Source of the DNA: Atrina japonica | Lineage: Eukaryota > Mollusca > Bivalvia > Pterioida > Pinnidae | Assembly (NCBI GenBank): GCA_030159075.1 | Contig: BROG01000959.1 | Location: 62,001 to 126,000, forward strand | Reading direction: 5' to 3' | Length of the DNA: 64,000 nucleotides | Part shown: positions 1 to 11,928 of the stretch, one piece after another | How positions within the stretch are numbered: position 1 is the first letter of the stretch | Layout of the letters: every line of letters begins with the position of its first letter | The notes under the pieces: model-generated | Database searches by the model: none | What the model was told of the DNA's origin: nothing | Seen by the model: the letters and a program-made list of their open reading frames with translations, nothing else | Position numbers and translations under genes: made by a program

Positions 1-593
1 AAGATTTTCCAATTTGCGAAGTCAGCTGCGAGGGCAGTAGTAGCCTATACATGCATGGAAAACAGCTAGACAATCAATAGGGACCCGGTTGCTTAAAAAC
101 GAGTTTGCAAATTTAGGCATCACTGTTGATAATAAAAAAGTATGATTTAGGCATCACTTTTACATATAAAATACTATTTTATAAGTAACAGAGAAGCCTT
201 AATTTACAAACACATTTTTAAGCAACCGACCCCAATGAGTATAACTATGAGACAACGTGCGTCAAACTGCCACATAGATCAAACAGACATTTCTACCACT
301 ATAAACCCTCATCAGGAGCTTTATATTGTTTTTTAGGTCATTCTTAAACACACAGCTAACCACATGGATGATAACAAAATCCTGTCAAGTAAAAAAAACG
401 CTTTTCCACATTGATCGCCTTTAAATTCCGTTCCCGACTCCGCCAATTTGGTTTAGCTTGTGACCTAAATGGCTAAATGGTCGGTTACTTTGATTATGAC
501 CAGTTGCTATAGAAAACGCGATTTTCCTCAAAGGAATTGAACTGGTTCGAACCAGTCTGGCCGGTCAGTCCCAAACAAATGGCCTAATATGTT
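1..593. other. Intergenic sequence, no gene seen
   Basis: AT-rich sequence with no open frame above background and no clear tandem repeat. No splice-framed exon was recognised on either strand. Confidence 0.5.
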
Positions 594-765
594 GTCTGAG
601 AATAACCCCGGATAAGGTGAAAAAGGCTTCTCTAATTGTAATTATTTGGTTTAATGCTTCAATGCATTTTGATTGGCTGAAAATAGAATATAGCATTTCC
701 CCTTTACCTTGCACTGAGTTGCATGTCACATCCGTTTAAAAATCAATGAAAAATAACAGTGAAAA
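594..765 (+). repeat. Dispersed repeat, copy 1 (partner at 13497-13665)
   Basis: About 170 bp beginning TGAGAATAACCCC and running past GATTGGCTRAAWAT matches 13497-13665 in the same orientation with roughly 75-80 percent identity by eye. It has no coding potential. The family is not recognised. The partner lies just downstream of the PEBP gene's last exon. Confidence 0.55.
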
Positions 766-900
766 TAACAGTTAAAAATAATCTCATATTTTATGGATAA
801 ACGTAACAAAAAAAGATAAAACATTCATATATTGAAATTGTATTCAATTCTTGCCACGGTTGATGTAACTGAACTTCCTTTGCCATGGTAAATTATAATA

Positions 901-1278
901 CTTAAAAGAGCATTAGCTAAATTTTTAATTTTTGTTTTCCTTTTTTACTACTTAGACTGATAGACAATAACAAAAAAAGAGATATACAGAGGCATAAAAA
1001 TTCTTAAATTCCTGTATATTTTGTGAAAACTGCTCGAGATTTAAAGGTTTGCCACTTTCTCAATTGCAAATGATTAACTCTACCTTACTATTTGTAAATG
1101 AATACCACACTGGACCTGACCTTATGTTCGTAAAAGCATAGATTATAACATGGTCTAAGATTTGTTATGCCTGTGTATAGCTCTTATTTGTTATTGTACT
1201 TTAAGTTCAAGAAGTAAACGTAGAAAAAAAATCGAAATTAATATTATTTTTTTTTTGGTTAATACAGCTAATGCCCCT
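901..1278. repeat. Foldback MITE family, copy 1
   Basis: The left end reads CTTAAAAGAGCATTAGCT and the right end TACAGCTAATGCCCC, which are imperfect inverted repeats. The centre carries a near-palindromic TTGCAAATGATTAACTC block. Similar sequence occurs at 34004-34345, 38943-39286 and 41772-42060. The TTAA-like ends and lack of coding sequence suit a non-autonomous DNA transposon; the superfamily is not established. Confidence 0.6.
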
Positions 1279-1317
1279 GTTGTCGCGGAGAAACCATAGG
1301 CATAGGAACCTTCAACA

Positions 1318-2195
1318 ACACGTTATCATCATGTCTGGAGCCCAGAAAAGGGCTTCCCAGTGCTTTTAAAATAAAATAAAAAATGGACTCCCTATCATGC
1401 TCATGTATTTGTGTTTGCTGATAAATCTGCCAATTTAATACAAACGAGTTGCAAAGCGATAATTCACACTCGAGGTTTTAAAATTGAACATTTCTGGGAA
1501 GCATACCCTATAAAACCAAAGGGAAACGGTGAATTTGCGTCTGGAAATAACTAATTGGATTTCTTAACTAATCTATCAATGAAAATATTCTCAACAATAA
1601 GGAGATCATACTTCAATATCATAGTCTGAAGGATAGTAATTCTACCCCGATTTTTAGTATCATTTTTTGTTGTTGATCCAAGTTCCTTTTGAGAAGGATA
1701 ATCAAAATGGCTTATTATTAGACTTCTAGTAGTGGTTCAAAAATATCTGAAATATGCATAAACCCGACACTTTAATGCAATATTGCCTCAATTATTTAAC
1801 CCATCACCTAGAAATATGTGCAGTGACCAGTGGAGCATGCCCCTAAAGCTATACGGTAATTAAATAGGTGTAAAACCATTATTTTTTCTATAAAAATCGG
1901 AAAATTAAAAACAAATTTACGGAAACTGTCCAATATATTTAATATTTGCACCTCTCCAACTTGAAACCCTTACTCTTCTTTTGATAGTATATGCATTGCA
2001 TAACAGTTAAAACAATTTTGTCACCAGCCTCAAACTGACCCCCTTATAAAATATTCTAGATCCGCCATTGTAGTTACATATATTTATTGCATAAACTAAA
2101 CACATATGAAAATCATTTTTTTTTTAAACCGGGGAAATATTTTCATAAAAAAAAGTTGCTCCCCTTCACATTTTTGCTTCCTACGCCACTGGAAA
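1318..2195 (+). repeat. Diverged copy of the PEBP-module flanking repeat
   Basis: Blocks such as GGCTTCCCAGTGCTTTTAAA, CATGCTCATGTATTTGTGTT and ATTTTCATAAAAAAAAGTTG recur in the same order at 28960-29560 and 53880-54450. This is a third, more diverged copy without a recognisable exon beside it. It could be an old dispersed repeat rather than a gene-cluster duplicate. Confidence 0.45.
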
Positions 2196-2401
2196 TGGCA
2201 AGATTGTTATTACATGACATTTCCACATTCGTCCCAAGACTCCTGACCAGAAGTGAAATTCTCTATGATTAATGGTGCTATGATCTTTTCATATCTATAC
2301 TAACATGTTATAGGATATTAACTAATAATGTTTTTGAATGCAAGAACGATAACTCTTACAAAAGTAAAGCATAATCGTAAGTACCTAATATAATTACGTT
2401 A

Positions 2402-2690
2402 GTAGCCGAGCCGGCCTGGCTCAGTCGGTAGCGCGCTCGACTCTGGATCGTGGGGTCGTGAGTTCGAGTCCCGCACCCGACAGGTTGGTTTCCTGTCTTT
2501 CGGATGAGACAGTAAAAACGGGAGGTCCCGTGTCACAGTAAGTGTCGGCACGTTAAAGAACCCTCACTGCTCAATGGCCGAGCATAGGCCAAAATTTGAA
2601 GCCCTTCACCGGCATTTGGTGACGTCTCCAAGTGAAATATTCTTGAGTGGGACGTTAAACAACAATTAACAAACAAACAAACGTTAATAG
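2402..2690 (+). mobile_element. tRNA-derived SINE, near full length
   Basis: The head has an A-box-like TGGCTCAGTCGGTAGCGCGC and a B-box-like GAGTTCGAGTCCCGC about 30 bp apart, as in an RNA polymerase III promoter. A roughly 190 bp body follows and ends in GGGACGTTAAACAACAATT and an A/C-rich tail. Partial relatives lie at 31031-31083, 46917-47010 and 55573-55731. The body resembles conserved-core SINEs of invertebrates, but the exact family was not determined. Confidence 0.8.
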
Positions 2691-2699
2691 CCATACACT

Positions 2700-3520
2700 A
2701 ATACATCGATAGGGGCGAGAAAGGTCAGCGCGAGATTATCCAAGATCCGACGTGACTTCCTCTTCTGGATATAAACAAACAAACCGCTGTGTACTTTTAA
2801 CTGTCGGGTCTAGTGCCGTTCGGGGATCAGATGTTACGCAGATTTCTAGAAAAAAAAAAGTTTCTAAATTTTAAAGCCCTAAACGCAAAAATGATCCTGG
2901 AAATCTAAAAATCACATTATTATACCGCTTTCAAAAGAGGGCTAATTCAGCAAAAAATATACTCAACACTGGTCAAGGAGCAGTGGTTGACTAGGACCAG
3001 TAGTCGGTTATGGTGTGATTTCATGATTAGTATCTATCACAACGATATTTATTTCCTTTGGTCCGAGAAAAATATCCTACAACTGATGGCTGATGTAAAA
3101 AAATTACAGAACGTGTTGTATATAGGCGAAATAATATAACAGTCCATTACTGGTCCAAGCCGACAACTAGTCTTTGACCAGTAGAAAACCTGAAAATCGA
3201 AGTGAAATTCAGCGACCGGAGACTGGGCTAGGGGATTCGGTACTATGCTACCGTGATACATGGTGAAATTATCCAATATAAGAAGCCTGATCATGTATTA
3301 GGTCAAGCAAGCTTTCGGACAGAAAATCACCGTGGCCCGGGTATGCATCCCAAAATGTTCAATCTTAAAAACCCAGGTTTTAAAAATTATCATATTGCGA
3401 CTCGTTTTTACCTGATGTGCATTAGATTGACTAAATATTTACCTAAAATAAATTGCGTTTCAGGAAACTCAAATATTATAAGATTAAGAGCAAGGCGTGA
3501 AGGGATCCAGAAAGTATTTG
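2700..3520. other. Intergenic sequence, no gene seen
   Basis: No exon with splice sites and no clear repeat. A 92-codon open frame at 3253-3531 has no recognisable domain, and its end overlaps the start of a retroelement tail, so it is not called. Confidence 0.45.
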
Positions 3521-3642
3521 ATGGCACCTGATCCCACCTCTTGGTTTCCAGAGGTCCGTGTTTGTCCATTTTTTATCGGATTTGTATCTATGTCCCGGAC
3601 ATTCTTTTGATTTACACTTTGGTATCTGAGGTTTTTATATTT
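3521..3642 (+). mobile_element. Naiad-like Penelope element, isolated 3' tail
   Basis: Matches the last 120 bp of the longer copies, from ATGGCACCTGATCCCACCTC to GGTATCTGAGGTTTTTATAT. The reverse transcriptase part is absent. Extreme 5' truncation is usual for target-primed retroelements. Confidence 0.8.
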
Positions 3643-3909
3643 TTTAACGTCTTTACAAGGTATGGTATAAACGTTAGGAACATGAACGAAGTGGCAGTAT
3701 ATGACCGAAACGTCCTACTCCCTTTTTAAAAAAGATTGGGGAGTCCTTGTTCTGGACTTTTTCACATACTGAACCAAGTTTTTCTAAAGCAAATTACTAA
3801 TTTGATTTCACGTTGTTTTACAAAAACGTTGACCCCCCCAAAAAAAACCCGATAATTTAAAAGAAAAATGAAAGGGCCACATAATAAATTTTAATTCATA
3901 CTTGTCAAT

Positions 3910-3911
<2 letters not shown>

Positions 3912-3998
<87 letters not shown>
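3912..3998. repeat. (AT)n microsatellite
   Basis: About 87 bp of uninterrupted alternating A and T. Confidence 0.95.
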
Positions 3999-4000
<2 letters not shown>

Positions 4001-5695
4001 TGTCCGGAAATAAGATTTCTTTATGTCCAACCAATAAGTGAATAAAGGACGTCAGTGGCGGTTAATTTAGTTATGGAACGGTGTAACTATATACATCTTC
4101 CTGATGGCTATAGAAAAATGACCCGATTGAAAAGTTCTGTCACTAGTCTAATGAAAAATGACACCGGAGAAATGTCACCTTCCCTATATTTTGAGGAAAA
4201 GATACATGTATATACTTGACTTAATTATACTTGACCTAATTATGATCTGGACCATGGAGGACCCGCCTTCAGCACCCAAAGGCCAAAACTTGTTACACAT
4301 CTTAAAACCTTCTTCTCATGAACCAGTGATCAGGCGACTTTAAAATTTTGTATGCATGGCTGTTAATTCAATATCTACATGGCTTGCAAATGATAACAAA
4401 TAGGCCATTCCATTTTTTTTTCTCTATTTCAAGTGTTTTCGGGCGGATTGTTGTAAATAAAACATTAAAAACACAAACATCTTGAGAACATAGCTCTTAA
4501 ATGTAAAGTCAAACATGAGTATCTATTTTCGTCCACGTTAAAACTTTTGTTTTTTATGATAAATTCAAGTTCCAACAATGTGGTTTTTACATGTTTAATT
4601 TTGTACTTTTTGTAACACATCTGTAACATTCATAAATGTGCATAAAATTGCATTATTATGTTCTCCCAAATCGTTTTTCTGTAATTTTGTGGTTTGGTTT
4701 GAAAGTGGACGCTAATTAAACAATAAAAAAGAAATAAAAAATAAAATTCTGACAACTTTCATTTTTTTTCAGTAGAAAAATCATCTGACAACATCATTTT
4801 ACCCGAGCGAGATTCAGACCAACGACGTCTAGCAGACAAGAGGTTATTCATACATGTATATTTAATCTTCCTTGTGCATTTTACTAAATCCGTAGAGAAT
4901 CAATCCGAGGGGATTTGTCAGGATATTACAAATGCCTAGATATGATTTCCATGAAGAATAATGACCCCGGTTAGTTTTTATTTTCTATACGGGACACTTT
5001 TTTACATTACACCGGAACTGTATATAACTAGCTATAGGCTTACAATGGCTACACGTAAAGCGGTGAAGGTCAAACCTTCCACTTGATGGAATTTTTCTCC
5101 CACTGCTTTGTTAATCGTTTTGGAAATCTTAAAAAAACCTGCACGTTTCTCTCAGATTCTGTTGGTTGCAATTAACGACAAATCAAAACATAATGCACCA
5201 CTCTGAAATTGATAACAACCCGTGTCGAGTCTGCTTACCTAACATTAAATAAAGCCACGTGTTATTGTTAATATCCAGCTGGTGACCCGGAAGTGACGCC
5301 ATTACGATACTTCCCTCCCCTATATGGTCCTTCGAAGTTTTTTCTGTCCGAACGCATCGCACTTTAAACCACAGAGTTTCTAAACACTGGTCCGCATGCT
5401 TTCAAACCCACTTGAAGCTAAGCTGATTTTGGGCACGTTTGCCAGTATACTTGTGGACGCTGTAACCAGTTTCTCTTCTCCAGCATTAAAACCACAATAT
5501 AACTGAAAACATTGTTAAGTGCGGCATAAAATACAAATTAAACAAACAAATATAGCATCTGCATATTTATAGAATCAAGAGATTTCAATTATATCTCGAA
5601 GTAGTATATACATGTAACTATTTATAAATTAAAGGCATCTTCGTAATCAGTAGCCCATATGTCTATAGCCAAAGCTTATATAAATACGTCTTAGA
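3999..5695. other. Intergenic sequence, no gene seen
   Basis: AT-rich, with short homopolymers and no supported exon or tandem array. Confidence 0.45.
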
Positions 5696-8654
5696 AGGAC
5701 AGACACCACCAAATATTTTCCCATAGGCCTCAATGCTAATTTACAAAACTTCAGGTCACTGTCACTCCCATGTTTATTATATCTGGGTCAAATAAGTACC
5801 CTGTGGTGAAAGATCAATATTTTTGATAACGAAATTTGAAATCAAAAGTATAGGTTGCCGTTGCATTTTACTTCAAATTTTCACTTGTTTACAACTCGTA
5901 GTACTCCGCACCAAAGGAAAATATCTATTCTCATATGACCCCTCCCTTTCAATTTTCAACCGTCAACCCTATAATTTCCAAAGTACTACCAATATTCATG
6001 TATCTTTTTTATCACCTTTATTTCACTTATTAATGGCAAAACTAATTTTTTCATTTAATGACCAATCAGATCACTGGGCTCATTTTACCCTCCGCACAAC
6101 TTTGGGTGTCCAAAATGTCTGCGCCCATGTTGTAAACAAAGCTGGTGTTTTTCCTATAGATTTATCCAAAACATTGCCAAAAATGGTCATTTTTTGCATT
6201 TTTTGGAAATCTCACTAACTGTACACCAAGCCCCCTTAATAATGAGGATGGGAACCCAACCTGAAGAGAAACACAGTCTATAATGTGTCACACCCCTACC
6301 TCTCAATCCCATTCATTGATATTAACAAATAAATGCATTATATGAGGAAGTTGTCTGTTTTTCTTTCATGATTTTCATTCAGAAAATGTTTGTAAACACA
6401 TATACTTCATTATTTTGAATGATTTCATACCATTATTTACCAATATTGACCATGATATCAAATAAGGGTAGAAGGTACCCCTTAATAATGGAAAAAGTGA
6501 AAAAATATACCATTTTCTTCACAAAAACTTAAAATTTGGATCATTGCTTAATGAGCATGGAACCAGTTAGGCACCAGAAGTAAAGAAGAATATCTGAAGC
6601 TCACTTACAAGTAAACCATGTCATTTTTTACATCATCAAATTGCTTTTATTGACAAGGAATGAAGTGCACCCTTAATAAAAGTGTAAAACTTCTGGGAGG
6701 GGATACCCTTACATACAACACATTTCAATAGACTTATCGTGTTCATTTATATAAAATATGTTATGTAATCATTTTCAGACATGTCCATGTTTTGTTTCAT
6801 CCCTTAATTACAGTCTCATGATGGAAGTAATTAAATACAGAGGGCAGATAACTGAGTCTGACTTTAAAATGACTGACACTTAAATGGTGCAAAATGATAG
6901 TCAAATTGCTTTTAAAAGGATATGACATATGTATAGTTCTGTTTCAATTGAAAAACTAAGTCAAATTTTAATTATACTAAGTTTTGAAACCAGTAAAAGT
7001 CAATATCAGGTGTTTAATTTTTGTCTGGTATGACCCCAAGAGAGTGTTAAGTGACATTTGCTGTAAGGGGGGGGGGGGTGAAAAAAAGATTGATTCAAAC
7101 AAAAAATGCATGACTGAAAATTTAGAAAACTTATGAAAACATGCAACTTGAATGAAGATTAGATGAGTTAATACAGAAAAATATATAATTGATACTTCAT
7201 AATTATCTTTACAGGCACTTGAGTATGATAATTAGATAAAAATCTCTTATTGGACAATATTTACTGGACTTAAAAAATTGAAATATTCCTTCTACAGGTT
7301 AAAATGTTGATAGATTATGAAAAAAATGTTAAAAACGCCCTATTTCTAAAGAAATTTTTTATTTACAAATTATCTATTACCCAACTTTAACACAATATGA
7401 CCTAACCACAATATGGAAATTTCTTGTGTACAGATACATCAGCATAAGGGGGGGGGAGGGGAGGGGGTTGGTATTTAAATTAATTTTTATACTGTTTACA
7501 GTGTATATGGCATGATGAAATATTTTACCGATGAGACTTAAATGCTGAAATGCAGTTTAATACAATTTTCTTAAAAATGAGATGGTTTTTACCCTTCAGA
7601 TACAGTACATATATACAACTAAAGGTACAAAATACACTGCATGAGTAAAATGACATGGTCCAATATGTAGATTTTGCCCTCAAAAGAAGAAAATCAACCA
7701 GTCTTTACCTCAAAAAGGTCTGATTTTAATTCAAATGAGTTAAAATTTTACAATAGAAAACATCATTTCCAAAATATTTTGCTAAAATTAGTCACTATGC
7801 ATAACCATAACTATATGATTTTTTTATAAAAGAAACATGTGCATGTTTTGTAGGAGAGGGTGGGGGGTATACTTGAATTTTCCAAGAACAGATGGAATTT
7901 TGACCAATAAATGATAAAATATTTAGTTCTAGGTGTAATATAAAAACATACAGATAAAATTAAGAGGATTGAATATGCAACAAATGCATATAATGTGTGT
8001 AGAGGCAGCACACCTATTAAATTTGCACCTTGTGGACCCCCAACAGGTGCCCCATTTCATAGAGACCCTCAGATCTGTTTAAAAGTATGAGTAAAAGTGA
8101 ATGAATTGCAATTTAGGTGATAAAAATGAGAGAAATGGCTTATTTTCAGGCTTCATCTAGCCTACATGTGTCAAATGTGAATTTCTCTATAGGACAGACA
8201 CCACCAAATATTTTCCCATAGGCCTCAATGCTAATTTACAAAACTTCAGGTCACTGTCACTCCCATGTTTATTATATCTGGGTCAAATAAGTACCCTGTG
8301 GTGAAAGATCAATATTTTTGATAACAAAATTTGCAATCAAAAGTATAGGTTGCCGTTGCATTTTTACTTCAAATTTTCACTTGTTTACAACTCGTAGTAC
8401 TCCGCACCAAGGAAAATATCTATTCTCATATGACCCCTCCCTTTCAATTTTCAACCGTCAACCCTATAATTTCCAAAGTACTACCAATATTCATGTATCT
8501 TTTTATATCACCTTTATTTCACTTATTAATGGCAAAACTAATTTTTTCATTTAATGACCAATCAGATCGCTGGGCTCATTTTACCCTCCGCACAACTTTG
8601 GGTGTCCAAAATGTCTGCGCCCATGTTGTAAACAAAGCTGGTGTTTTTCCTATA
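5696..8654. mobile_element. Unclassified element bounded by 464 bp direct repeats
   Basis: The block 5696-6158, starting AGGACAGACACCACCAAATA and ending TGGTGTTTTTCCTATA, recurs at 8191-8654 with only a handful of differences. About 2.0 kb of interior without a long open frame separates the copies. Both junctions contain CTATAG-like sequence, so this may be a segmental tandem duplication, or an element with terminal direct repeats. No polypurine tract, primer site or TG..CA ends were seen, so a classical LTR element is not supported. Confidence 0.7.
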
Positions 8655-8719
8655 ATGTATAGAACTGACAAAACATATACAAGTCGCTCAGATTTTATAA
8701 ATAAACATTCAAACTAAAA

Positions 8720-8720
<1 letters not shown>

Positions 8721-8797
<77 letters not shown>
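8721..8797. repeat. (TA)n microsatellite
   Basis: About 77 bp of pure TA between the second 464 bp direct repeat and the LINE relic. Confidence 0.95.
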
Positions 8798-8798
<1 letters not shown>

Positions 8799-8801
<3 letters not shown>

Positions 8802-9430
8802 TAGATGGCTTACTTATGGATGTAGAAAATCTAAGAGAGAAAGTATGTGAAACAAATAAAGAAGTACGATTAGCTGAAATACGGTTAAAAGAAAGTGAGA
8901 TACGAGCAAATAAAGCATTTACACAAAGTAACTACAACGAGCAATATTGACAAAAAACAAATGTAAAAATATACGGTATCAAAGAGAAAAATAACTAGGA
9001 TACGTGTCAGGTTACATGTGATGTTTTTAATGAAATTGCCGGTTTACAAATTGAATCTAGTGATATTGTGGCATTGCATAGGATTCCAGGGGCGCTTCAA
9101 AACCAACCGATGCCGATTCTCTTAAAAATGCGTAATTCAGAATGCAAGGCAAAAGTCATGCGTAAACGACGCACAGTTAGGGAGTCAAAAAGTGAAATGA
9201 AATTCGCCTATGATGTTACTCTTGAAAATGCAAAAAAAGATAAAAAAAAACTGTCACAAAATACTGATATTGAGTCAGCCTGGTATTATAATGGCTCGGT
9301 TTACGGGCAGTATGCATGAAAACGGGTAAAGTTTGACGTATTAGAATACGAAATCAAAATTGATGCAAAAGCTCGAAAAAGAACTAGCAGGTTATATTAT
9401 GATACTGATCCCGATTTACATGGTGAATGA
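8799..9430 (+). pseudogene. LINE ORF1-like protein relic
   Basis: A nearly continuous reading shows a coiled-coil-like stretch rich in E, R and K (LREKVCETNKEVRLAEIRLK). An RRM-like core follows, with NVKIYGI, ALHRIPG and ILLKMRNSECKAKVM, and then WYYNGSVYG and KVDVLEYE-like segments. This is the usual layout of the ORF1 nucleic-acid chaperone of L1/CR1-type LINEs. In-frame stops at about 8948, 8996 and 9317 and at least one frame change break it. No endonuclease or reverse transcriptase of this LINE follows. The sequence runs into the truncated end of a minus-strand Naiad near 9536. Confidence 0.6.
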
Positions 9431-9535
9431 TAAACCGTTTCTAGACCCGTATTTTATACTTAGCGACGAACATCCTGTTGTTTTGAAGTTCTTATAGTAA
9501 TGTGTATTGTGTATAGTTTGCTTAGAACTGTAAGC

Positions 9536-11928
9536 AAATATATTGTCTATTAGAAATGCCAGCATGTTTTTTATATCATTTGCAGTATATTTATGTGTAG
9601 AATCAGAGTGGTGTTTGACGAAATAAGTCTCCTGATTACCAATCACTAAATATTTAAATTTTTGGGTACCACCTTCAGTGAAAAAGCAGTTGTCTATGAT
9701 GCTGAAAAGTCTTTCTTTTAATTTTGTATGTGAAATAGTTGTGGAAAGAGTAGACAAGTCATAAGTTTTGATACTGTGAATTCGAGAAAAATTGTGTGCC
9801 TTTAGAATTTTTAAGTATCCACATCTGATTTACACCGATTCTGGAATAAACAACTGTACAGTATTGTTGAAATTTCTCCTTAATGGCTGTCATTATATTG
9901 GTAAGGAGTAAAGATAAAGGTTTGGTAGAACATTTGCTGGACCTTACTATGTATCTTTGCTTATATGGGGTTTTGTGAAGTTTAGGTATCCAGTATAAAT
10001 GTGGTAGCTCGAAATAGGTATATAGGTATATCAAATGAGCGTAATACGGACACATGATTTTGAAGGATCTCGTCCTTTGAAAGTGAGCTACGTGTGTAAG
10101 TAGGATTTCCAGAATTCGTATTAAACCCTGGTTATTCTAATAAACAATTGTAGTAATGTGCCTTACAAATAAAAACTATATTATTTGGGGCTTTGTCTGC
10201 TGGTACAAGTACATATTGGTCATGTAACATATCCAATTCAGTTACTACTTCTGGATCATTAAATACAGAGGGATAACGTGTTTTCACGGTCCCTTTTGTT
10301 TTCGAATACGATATTTTATCAATCACCGTATGGCTTTCAGCTATTCAGACAAACTGTCTGGTTCTACGTCTTCATGTTTGGCCCATCGTCTGGCATAATC
10401 TTCGACAGAATCCATAACTAAACTGAAATTCTGACGTCAATTAAAGGAACGGGCTTCCCGGTATTTAGGGTCCCTTAAAATAAAATTTTTGAGGCTTTCA
10501 TTTTCAACAATAGGAACGTCACCGGTAATGACATGCCTGATAGTATTGTATTTGAAAGGGGATGAAGCACATGATCGTGTGACAGAGTTGTGTAGAAGAT
10601 GGTTGATGTCTAGGCACTGCAAAACCTGTTTGTAATTGAACAGCTTGGATGCGATGCTAGGTGTAAAGCTGTATGAAATGCAAGGCGTGGTCTTCAGCTT
10701 AAAATATGGTGGAATACAGGACTGAATTTTGTTTTGTGATTTAGAACATTGCCAATGTTTAAAGCGTCTATGCCTTTATTTGTGAATTTAAGTTTAAGGA
10801 AAAGACGTTTCTGTTCAGAACAGTCATCGTTTGTGACGCGTGCAGGCTTAAACAGTCTGTGATAAGCGATGTCAATTATAATGGAGTTCAGTATGTTTTC
10901 TGGGGTTGAATAATCCGTGTAGGGGTTCATTCTTGCATCTTGGAAAGTTTATTGAGATCTGTGAAAGGAACAGAATAAAGTTTGCTGCGAATGTGATGAA
11001 AACCCAATTTTTTTATTAACGTAAGGTAAAAGAGATGGAAAAGTGACATCATGTATGTAGGGTCGGTTGTATGAACGATGTTCGTGACTTCGTTTACTTC
11101 TTACTTTAGAATTGAAAAGTCCCATCACATTAACACCATTACACAGTGGGCTTGATAGATTGCCTACACTTTGGATATTATCGTTACATCCATAGGGATA
11201 TGCAGTGCCAAACTGTTTAATCCAAAATTCTTCACGTTGTCTACGGAAGGGGGTACTCAAGTTGGGGTTGTTGGTCCAGTGGTATATTTTTTTTCAATTA
11301 GACAAGATGTAATGGTCAGGAGAGTTGAAATGTCGATAGAGTATCTGGTTACCCCCATTATTATTCTCGAATCGATGACCAGATACTCTTTTATTTAAGG
11401 GCCTTTTAGTTTCGCCAACATAAATCAAACCACACAAGGTTCACTCAATTCCGTAAACAACGTTAGATGATTTGCAGTCTAGATGATCCAAGCTTCTGGT
11501 GTTATAATGCTTATTTGTCAGATTGCTGGTGAACACTTGATCCGTTATTAATATATGACATGTTTTACAATTTTTGACAGAACATTTAGAAATTGTTGGT
11601 ATTTTATTTGAAAATGAACTGTCAAAAATGTCGTCAAGTGGAATCTGACAATTTTTTATGGGAACATAAGCATTATTATGTTTATACCATAACTGGTCAT
11701 CTTCTGACTGTACAAATGTCCCGAAGGACAACCCGGGGAGCACAAAACAATCTCTGCGAATCTGTGTTCCCGATAGACCTCACAGAAGGACTCTTTTTTA
11801 TACTGGGCGCCGTGTCATCCAGTATGCAATGTTTTGGTACTTTTTTATCCATTAAATGCATATTACCGAGTGACAAGTGTCCTCGAGGACAATATGTCCA
11901 CCAGCAGTGACACATAAAAGGTGGTAAA
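9536..11928 (-). mobile_element. Naiad-like Penelope element, endonuclease end plus part of RT
   Basis: Read on the minus strand, this copy begins with a short leader containing a TGTCC..GGACA palindrome. A GIY-YIG endonuclease region follows (about 11743 to 10950), with a Cys/His cluster KCSVKNCKTCH, the core GLIYVGETKRPL, a later Arg and His, and REEFWIKQFGTAYPYG. Next is a linker with SCASSPFKYNTI and GPKYREARSFN-like motifs, then the start of the reverse transcriptase (TKPLSLLLTN). It stops inside the RT, just before the motif B region, at 9536. Endonuclease before RT is the permuted order of the Naiad clade. Frameshifts occur near 11740 and 11385 and elsewhere, and an in-frame TGA at 11441-11443 replaces a conserved Cys. 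This is the only copy in the window with the endonuclease core. Confidence 0.85.
10950..11743 (-). pseudogene. GIY-YIG endonuclease domain of the Naiad-like element
   Basis: The domain reads across three pieces. The first has the zinc-binding-type Cys/His cluster and ends VVYGIE at a TGA (11441-11443). The second begins TLCGLIYVGETKRPL, holding the GIY and YIG equivalents. The third, from about 11270, has IYHWTNNPNLSTPFRRQREE and FWIKQFGTAYPYG. In this family the domain nicks target DNA for target-primed reverse transcription. The catalytic Tyr, Arg and Glu equivalents are visible. The break at the TGA may be a recoded codon (see findings); the shift in LNKRVSGHR is ordinary decay. Confidence 0.75.

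Noticed and set aside
2410..2484. Possible functional tRNA gene
   Set aside because: A and B boxes are present, but the acceptor and anticodon stems do not pair well, and the sequence continues into a repeated SINE body.
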